Assembly (NCBI GenBank): GCA_902590655.1
Contig: CACIXQ010000003.1
Coordinates: 1 to 58,895, forward strand
Direction of reading: 5' to 3'
DNA from: an uncultured marine group I thaumarchaeote
GTDB lineage: Archaea; Thermoproteota; Nitrososphaeria; Nitrososphaerales; Nitrosopumilaceae
DNA: 58,895 bases
Each line of letters opens with the position of its first letter. Position 1 is the first letter of the stretch. The position numbers and the translations under genes are program-made. The notes beneath the pieces are model-generated. The model did no database searches, was not told where the DNA came from, and was given only the letters and a program-made list of their open reading frames with translations. Of the stretch, positions 53,826 to 58,895 are shown piece after piece.

Positions 53826-54884
53826 ATGGAAAGAATAGGAATACTAGCTATTACTAAAAACGGCATAAAGATCGCAAAAGACCTGAAGGAGAAATTCTCT
53901 TCCTGGGAAATATTTGCTCCAGATAAATTCTCTGATGATGACGATGAGATTAACTGGTATACTAATAGCACAACGGAAAAAATTGCAGAATTATTCAAAT
54001 CAAATGATGCGCTAGTTTGCTTGTTCTCTTTAGGTGCTGTTGTAAGATTAATCTCACCGCATTTGAAAGATAAGAAAACGGATCCTGCTGTTATTGTAAT
54101 TGATGACCAGTCTCAGTTTGTCATCAGTACACTTTCTGGACATTTAGGTGGAGCGAATGAGCTAACAAATGATATTGCAAAAAAGCTTGGTGCAACTCCT
54201 GTAATAACAACTGCTGCGGATGTAAACAAAACAATTGCAGTAGACCTTGTTGGAAAAGATTTTGGATGGAAGATTGATGATGATTCTAACGTGACTAGAA
54301 TTAGTGCATTTATGGTGAACAAAGAAAAAATAGCTGTATATCAAACCTGTGGTGCACGGAATTGGTGGAAACAAAACTTACCAGAAAATGTTTCATCATA
54401 CTCAACTCTTGATGAATTGAAAAAATCAAAATCAAAAGGTTACTTGATTATCTCGGATGAGCATATTGATGACAATGATATATTAGAAAATGCAGTTGTT
54501 TACAGGCCTCCTAGCCTAGTTGTAGGAATCGGTTTGCACTGGAACACTACAAAAGAGAAGATAATGGAAGGATTAGATGCGTCTTTGAAAAAATTCAATC
54601 TAAGTAAAAAATCCATAGTTAGGCTAGCATCTACCAAGAAAAGAGAGGATGCTGCAGGCCTGCATGATTTTACAAAACAAATGAATGTTCCATTGGAGCT
54701 TTATGATAGAGATGATCTTGCGCCTATCAAAACACCTAATCCATCCAAAATGGTTGAAGGATACGAAGGAACAGCTAGTGTATCTGAAGCTGCTGCAATA
54801 AAATCGTCAGGTGGTAGTTTAATTGTTGAAAAGCAAAAGTTCCCACCAGACTTGACAATAGCTATAGCGAGGATTCAAGAATGA
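53826..54884 (+). CDS. cbiG: Cobalamin biosynthesis protein CbiG
   Basis: A 352-residue protein. The N-terminal and middle part carries IGILAITKNGIKIAKDL, ALVCLFSLGAVVRLISPHLKDKKTDPAV and LSGHLGGANELTNDIA, the classic CbiG pattern; the C-terminal part has LVVGIGLHWNT and STKKREDAAGLHDF, the CbiG_C signature. It opens the delta-lactone of cobalt-precorrin-5A and releases acetaldehyde. It overlaps cbiX by four bases (ATGA). Confidence 0.93.
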   Translation: MERIGILAITKNGIKIAKDLKEKFSSWEIFAPDKFSDDDDEINWYTNSTTEKIAELFKSNDALVCLFSLGAVVRLISPHLKDKKTDPAVIVIDDQSQFVISTLSGHLGGANELTNDIAKKLGATPVITTAADVNKTIAVDLVGKDFGWKIDDDSNVTRISAFMVNKEKIAVYQTCGARNWWKQNLPENVSSYSTLDELKKSKSKGYLIISDEHIDDNDILENAVVYRPPSLVVGIGLHWNTTKEKIMEGLDASLKKFNLSKKSIVRLASTKKREDAAGLHDFTKQMNVPLELYDRDDLAPIKTPNPSKMVEGYEGTASVSEAAAIKSSGGSLIVEKQKFPPDLTIAIARIQE

Positions 54885-55633
54885 AACGTGGTTTGTTACT
54901 CATAGATAGGGGAAGTAGAGAAAGAGAAGCCGGAGAAGAATTAGAGATTATTTGTGAAAAAGTAAAAGAGAAAGGAAATTATGATTTTTCAGAATTTTGT
55001 TTCCTAGAAGTTGTCCCACCATTTATTGAGGATGGAATGGACAAGTGTCTTAAAAAAAATGTTGATGAGATGACAATTGTTCCATATTTTCTTTATCCTG
55101 GAAAAAAAGTGAAAATTGCTGTGGCAGATGCAATGAAATATCAAAAAGATACAAAGATCAAATTTGTAGTATCAAAACCTATGACCATGCATAAAACTTT
55201 GGTTGATTTAGTAAACAATAGGATTGATTCTGCCCTAAAGGAAAATCAAGTTTTGTTATCAAAGGACAGCGTTGATGTGCTTATAATTGGACATGGAAGT
55301 AAGGATCCAAACGCAAAAATTTCAATAGATTACATTGTTGATAATTTAAAAAATTCATACAGAAATGTCGATAGATGTTTTTTGGAAATTGAGGAGCCAA
55401 ATATTGAACAGGGAATACAAAGTTGCCAGAAAAACAAACCTGAGGTTTTAGTCATAGTTTTCTATTTTCTCCACGAGGGAGCCCACGTGAAGACTGATAT
55501 CAATAATGATCTGAAACCAGCACTAGAAAAATCAAACTTGAATAAGGTTTGCATTACTAAACATCTTGGAGCTGATGAAAAAATGATAGATTTGATTTTA
55601 GAGCGGGCAAGGGAGGTAGAAGATGCAAACTAG
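54881..55633 (+). CDS. cbiX: Two-domain CbiX-like sirohydrochlorin cobaltochelatase with degenerate N-half
   Basis: A 250-residue tandem duplication of the CbiX fold. The C-terminal half keeps both catalytic histidines: H138 in IIGHGSKDPNA and H202 in LHEGAHVKTDI. The N-terminal half has Arg at the first place (R10 in LIDRGSREREA) and Lys at the second (K76 in YPGKKVK). One active site per monomer is therefore likely, in the second half; the first may only support structure or substrate binding. It inserts Co2+ early in anaerobic B12 synthesis. In familiar long CbiX/SirB proteins the active half is N-terminal. It overlaps cbiG and cbiC by a few bases. Confidence 0.85.
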   Translation: MKRGLLLIDRGSREREAGEELEIICEKVKEKGNYDFSEFCFLEVVPPFIEDGMDKCLKKNVDEMTIVPYFLYPGKKVKIAVADAMKYQKDTKIKFVVSKPMTMHKTLVDLVNNRIDSALKENQVLLSKDSVDVLIIGHGSKDPNAKISIDYIVDNLKNSYRNVDRCFLEIEEPNIEQGIQSCQKNKPEVLVIVFYFLHEGAHVKTDINNDLKPALEKSNLNKVCITKHLGADEKMIDLILERAREVEDAN

Positions 55634-56252
55634 GAAAGGGCAGAATATTGAGGATGAAAGTATGCAAGTAATTGATAATGAAGTGGGTCCTCATTCGTAT
55701 AATGAGCTAGAATGGCCCATAGTAAGACGTATGATACATGCAACTGCTGACTTTGACTTTGCTGGTAAAAACAAGATTGTTTTTCATAAGGATGCAATTT
55801 CTAGTGGAATGTCGGCGCTAAAGAACGGATGTAGTATAATTTGTGATGTTAATGGTCTTGTTGGATTTCTCAACAAACAGAACACAAAAGATTTTGGAAA
55901 TGAAGTGATTTGTAACATTTCTAATCCAGATGTGATTGAAACCGCCAAGAAAGAAGGTAAGACCAGGGCCGAAGCATCTATGCGTATTGTTGCCTCTCAA
56001 ATGAATGGAGGAATTGTGGCTATAGGTAGTGCCCCAACTGCTCTGTATGAGGTCATAAAGATGGTTGAGGAAGGTATTACAAAGCCTGCACTAATTATTG
56101 GAATCCCTGTGGGCTTCATTGCATCAGTAGAATCTAAGGACAAGTTGCAAACTACTACCGTTCCATTTATCACTAATATTGGTAGGAAGGGTGGAAGTTC
56201 TTGCGCTGCATCAACAATTAATGCATTATTCAAACTGTTAAGGGAAAATTAG
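55623..56252 (+). CDS. cbiC: Cobalt-precorrin-8 methylmutase CbiC
   Basis: A 209-residue protein. RRMIHATADFDFA holds the catalytic His of precorrin-8 isomerases, and CDVNGLVGF, NPDVIETAKKEGKTRAEASMR, GSAPTAL and NIGRKGGSSCAASTINAL are in family order. It moves the methyl group from C11 to C12 to make cobyrinate. It overlaps cbiX by 11 bases; an internal ATG at codon 14 is an alternative start. Last of the cbi genes on this strand. Confidence 0.93.
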   Translation: MQTRKGQNIEDESMQVIDNEVGPHSYNELEWPIVRRMIHATADFDFAGKNKIVFHKDAISSGMSALKNGCSIICDVNGLVGFLNKQNTKDFGNEVICNISNPDVIETAKKEGKTRAEASMRIVASQMNGGIVAIGSAPTALYEVIKMVEEGITKPALIIGIPVGFIASVESKDKLQTTTVPFITNIGRKGGSSCAASTINALFKLLREN

Positions 56253-56255
56253 AGG

Positions 56256-56441
56256 ATGGTTGGAAAAAAAATTGCATCCATTTGTATTATAATTATTGGA
56301 ATTATTGTAGCAATACCATTCAATTACATGTATGGAATTAATGGAATTGAAGTTGATATAGTTTGGACAATTGTTGGAATTGCTATGACTGCTTCAGGTT
56401 TTTATTTACTAAAAAATTCAGCGAAGCTGAAGCCAATCTAG
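56256..56441 (+). CDS. Small two-helix membrane protein
   Basis: A 61-residue protein with helices at about 6-24 and 36-53, divided by a short outer loop (NYMYGINGIEVD), and a basic C-terminus (KNSAKLKPI). It starts 3 bases after cbiC and overlaps the end of the convergent cbiA by four bases. Function unknown; transport or anchoring in the cobalamin pathway is a guess from its place only. Confidence 0.65.
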   Translation: MVGKKIASICIIIIGIIVAIPFNYMYGINGIEVDIVWTIVGIAMTASGFYLLKNSAKLKPI

Positions 56442-57793
56442 ATTCTGCTACTAACAAGTTTCGTAGCATATTTTGCACTATCAAAATAGAGATGACAATA
56501 TGATGCAAGTGTGTTATATTCAAAAAGAGCATCTCTTCTACCAGATATTCCCTCACCAATCTTCAATTCATAGACAAGTTTTGCATCTCTTGGAAGATTT
56601 CGAATCTTCGAATAGTGAAACTCATGCGCACGAAATTTTCTAGGAGTAGAAATAAGGCAATTTGATGTTATTCTTCCTTCTGTATAGTTTAATGTCATTT
56701 TCTTGGTCATCTGAGTTTCCGCGTCAAACAAACCAACCATCTTGTATTTCTTGTTACCAAAATCGATCGATTTTGTGAGATACATAAGGCCACCACATTC
56801 TGCATAGATTGGCATGCCCTCCTCAGCATACTTTTTTATCAAATTCCTCATTATCCTGTTACGTTCAAGCGATTGCCCTAGAACTTCTGGAAATCCTCCA
56901 CCAATGTAGATTAAATCACATCTTGGAATTTTTTTATCCGCTACCGGACTGAAAAATTTCAATCTTGCTCCTTCTCTACGTAACGCCTCAAGATTGTCGT
57001 GATAATAGAAATTAAATGAACTATCAAGTGCAACCGCTACCGTCGCAGTAGGTTTTTTGAGTTTTTTTGACCGAACCGTTGGAAGTTCCGGCACATTTTT
57101 ACAAATCTGAATTATTTTATCGATGTCAAGACTATCAGAAATCTCACGTGAAATTTTCCTAATTTTATTTTGTAGTGATCTTTGTTCCTTTACGGGAATA
57201 AGTCCGAGATGTCGTGAATCCAAACTCTCAGAATTTTTTAATATGGAGCCTAGTATTGGAACCTTCAGGTTTGCAAGTGCTTGCTTGCACATGTTTTCAT
57301 GTTTCTTACTACCAATCTTATTCAAGATTATACCAACAATCCTAGAATTACGATGAAACTTTGTAAATCCTAGTGCAGTTGCAGCGATGGAACGTGCCGC
57401 CTTACTTGCATCTAAAATTAAAATGGTGGGAGATTTTAGGAGTGATGCAACATGATGTGTGCTGGCATAATTTGTCTTTCCTCCAAATCCATCATAATAA
57501 CCCATCACACCCTCAATTACAGAAATATCAGACGTGGAATTTTTTACAAAACTATGTACAAGCTCACTTTCTCCCATTAACCATACATCCAAATTTTTTG
57601 TGTCCTTACCTGATATCGCAGAAAGATAACTGGGATCAATATAATCAGGACCAACTTTGAATGGTTGTACGCTATATCCCTGTTTCTTGATCCCATGGAT
57701 AATCGCAGACGTGATCGATGTCTTGCCAACTCCACTGGTTGCTCCAGCAACTACTAATCTTGGAACTCTCAATTCTTTGTCTAGGAATTTCAT
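56438..57793 (-). CDS. cbiA: Cobyrinate a,c-diamide synthase CbiA
   Basis: A 451-residue enzyme. An N-terminal dethiobiotin-synthetase-like ATP domain (VAGATSGVGKTSI at about 15-27) is followed by the class I glutamine amidotransferase domain with nucleophile Cys in YAECGGLMYL and the His in SYCHLYF. IEGVMGYYDGFGG is typical. It amidates carboxylates a and c of cobyrinate using Gln and ATP. It is transcribed toward the cbiDGXC operon and divergent from the adenosyltransferase over 42 bases. Confidence 0.93.
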   Translation of the reverse strand: MKFLDKELRVPRLVVAGATSGVGKTSITSAIIHGIKKQGYSVQPFKVGPDYIDPSYLSAISGKDTKNLDVWLMGESELVHSFVKNSTSDISVIEGVMGYYDGFGGKTNYASTHHVASLLKSPTILILDASKAARSIAATALGFTKFHRNSRIVGIILNKIGSKKHENMCKQALANLKVPILGSILKNSESLDSRHLGLIPVKEQRSLQNKIRKISREISDSLDIDKIIQICKNVPELPTVRSKKLKKPTATVAVALDSSFNFYYHDNLEALRREGARLKFFSPVADKKIPRCDLIYIGGGFPEVLGQSLERNRIMRNLIKKYAEEGMPIYAECGGLMYLTKSIDFGNKKYKMVGLFDAETQMTKKMTLNYTEGRITSNCLISTPRKFRAHEFHYSKIRNLPRDAKLVYELKIGEGISGRRDALFEYNTLASYCHLYFDSAKYATKLVSSRI

Positions 57794-57835
57794 CTACTAT
57801 CAATCTTTTTAGTTTAGAGAAAATTCAAAGTATGT

Positions 57836-58369
57836 GTGAGTGAAAAGGGGCTTGTTATAGTATATACGGGTGGAGGAAAAGGAAAAACCTCTGCTGCACT
57901 TGGACTTGTACTAAGGGCGGTAGGATACAACCACAAGGTTTGCATGATTCAGTTTGTAAAAGGCTCTTGGCATTACGGTGAGCTAGATTCTGCAAAAAGA
58001 CTAGCTCCCGAGTTTGAGATGATTACTGCTGGTAAGGGATTTGTAGGTATTTTAGATGACAAAAGCCCACGCGAAGATCATGTAAAAGCAGCAAATGACA
58101 CACTGGATATCAGTAAAGAAAAGATCATGTCCGGTAAATTTGATGTTGTTATACTGGACGAGATCAACTATGCACTACAACTGAAATTACTCAATTTGGA
58201 TGATGTGATAGATCTCATAAAATCAAAGCCGCCTGAGCTTGATCTTGTTTTGACAGGCAATCATGCAGAAGAGAAAGTCATAGAGCTAGCAGATCTTGTG
58301 ACTGAAATGAAGGAAATCAAGCATCCATTCAAATCTGGCATAAAAGCAAAGAAAGGGATAGATTTCTAG
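57836..58369 (+). CDS. cobO: Cob(I)alamin adenosyltransferase (BtuR/CobO type)
   Basis: A 177-residue protein starting at GTG. The P-loop TGGGKGKTSAALG (about 11-23), MIQFVKGSW and VILDEINYAL mark BtuR/CobO adenosyltransferases, which put adenosyl on Co(I) corrinoids. The length is normal. It continues the cobalamin set next to cbiA. An ATG four bases upstream is in another frame, so GTG is the start. Confidence 0.92.
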   Translation: MSEKGLVIVYTGGGKGKTSAALGLVLRAVGYNHKVCMIQFVKGSWHYGELDSAKRLAPEFEMITAGKGFVGILDDKSPREDHVKAANDTLDISKEKIMSGKFDVVILDEINYALQLKLLNLDDVIDLIKSKPPELDLVLTGNHAEEKVIELADLVTEMKEIKHPFKSGIKAKKGIDF

Positions 58370-58408
58370 ACAGCAACAATAAATTACCTAGTTAAAAAAA
58401 TACAACGA

Positions 58409-58895
58409 ATGACAACTGAAGTTCATGAATTACCGGAGGTAGGAGAAATTGTGGTTGCTACTATCACCAAGATAGGTGACCATGGTGCTTATGCTACTCT
58501 AGATGAGTATAACAATATTCAGGGATTTTTACATGCTTCAGAAATAGCGCATGGATGGGTACGTAATATTAACAAATTTGTAAAGGAGGGAGAAAAAAAA
58601 GTTCTGCTTGTTAAGAAGATTAGGGAAGGCAGAGAAGAGATTGATCTATCACTTAAGCAGGTTTCAAGGGATCAACAGAAAAAGAAACTACTTGATGTAA
58701 AACGATTCGAAAAAGGAAAAGGCATTATGAAAAATATACAAGAAAAATCAAAATTATCTAAAACTGATATTGAAAAGCTAGAAGACAAAATCCTTTCAAA
58801 ATATGATTCTGTTTATGACGGAATTGTTGACATTGCTACAAATGGAATCGAAGTTCTTAACGAGTTAAAACTTCCTAAGAAAACTTTAAGCTCAA
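58409..58895 (+). CDS. eif2a: Translation initiation factor aIF2 subunit alpha, partial (runs off the window)
   Basis: The ATG at 58409 opens a frame that stays open to the window end (162 codons). The first 90 residues are an S1 domain (LPEVGEIVVATITKIGDHGAY, GFLHASEIA), followed by the helical domain characteristic of e/aIF2-alpha (KLLDVKRFEKGKG). The usual length is about 270 residues, so the third domain is missing only because the window ends. It is part of the factor bringing initiator Met-tRNA to the ribosome. It is 39 bases downstream of the adenosyltransferase. Confidence 0.92.
   Translation, partial: MTTEVHELPEVGEIVVATITKIGDHGAYATLDEYNNIQGFLHASEIAHGWVRNINKFVKEGEKKVLLVKKIREGREEIDLSLKQVSRDQQKKKLLDVKRFEKGKGIMKNIQEKSKLSKTDIEKLEDKILSKYDSVYDGIVDIATNGIEVLNELKLPKKTLSS

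Noticed and set aside
57373-57660. 95-codon plus-strand frame opposite cbiA
   Set aside because: It is antisense to the conserved CbiA ATPase domain and has a low-complexity Gln/His-rich product.
1-58895. CRISPR arrays, insertion sequences, prophage or toxin-antitoxin genes
   Set aside because: No spaced repeat array, transposase, integrase or recognised toxin pair was found on either strand; the nearest thing is gene debris at 6.2 kb.

Overview
The window is a contiguous piece of an archaeal chromosome. It most resembles a marine, AT-rich ammonia-oxidising archaeon of the Nitrososphaerota (Thaumarchaeota), close to Nitrosopumilus or Nitrosarchaeum. The archaeal signs are a 7S SRP RNA, AglB, GatDE, pelota, an LSm protein, a RadB-like ATPase, Lhr helicase, a TrmB regulator, a Cdc48 ATPase, aIF2-alpha, a tetraether-lipid radical SAM enzyme and TTG starts on conserved genes. 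The bacterial-type elements are DnaK/DnaJ/GrpE and a bacterial-type MetK. The lineage call is inferred from gene content, not from a database match.

Region 1 (about 1-23 kb) is a surface-glycan or N-glycosylation island ending in the oligosaccharyltransferase AglB. It holds membrane GT-C and GT2 transferases, GT4 transferases, two SDR epimerase/dehydratases, a GDP-fucose-synthase-like enzyme, two full nucleotide-sugar dehydrogenases, one shortened dehydrogenase and a remnant of another. It also holds a flippase-like membrane protein, a methyltransferase, a PIG-L deacetylase next to a sugar formyltransferase, an AsnB-like amide synthetase without a glutaminase domain, and a membrane-anchored alpha/beta hydrolase. 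Together these suggest a glycan with uronic acids, deoxy sugars and N-formyl or amide decorations.

Region 2 (23-37.4 kb) is housekeeping: a tetraether-synthase-like radical SAM gene divergent from a TrmB-DtxR regulator pair, small zinc proteins, pelota, CutA, an S2P-type protease, the tRNA thiolase NcsA/TtuA, SRP RNA, acylphosphatase, a lone ribosomal protein L2, Cdc48, and GatD-GatE.

Region 3 (37.4-52.7 kb) has tRNA-Leu(CAG), the grpE-dnaK-dnaJ operon, tRNA-Gln(TTG), which would be a substrate of the GatDE encoded upstream, an ABC exporter, an RPA-like protein facing an Lhr helicase, a RadB-like ATPase, LSm and MetK.

Region 4 (52.7-58.4 kb) is an anaerobic-type cobalamin cluster: cbiD-cbiG-cbiX-cbiC, facing cbiA, then a cob(I)alamin adenosyltransferase. 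The window ends inside aIF2-alpha.

Coding density is very high. No stretch over 300 bases lacks a gene, no insertion sequence or CRISPR array was seen, and most intergenic gaps are under 180 bases. The points most worth checking are the two-domain CbiX whose N-terminal half has lost both catalytic histidines, the deacetylase/formyltransferase pair, the dehydrogenase debris at 5.4-6.3 kb, tRNA-Gln with C33, a hidden 39-residue membrane protein overlapping lhr, and an open frame continuing in phase beyond the stop of a small zinc protein.
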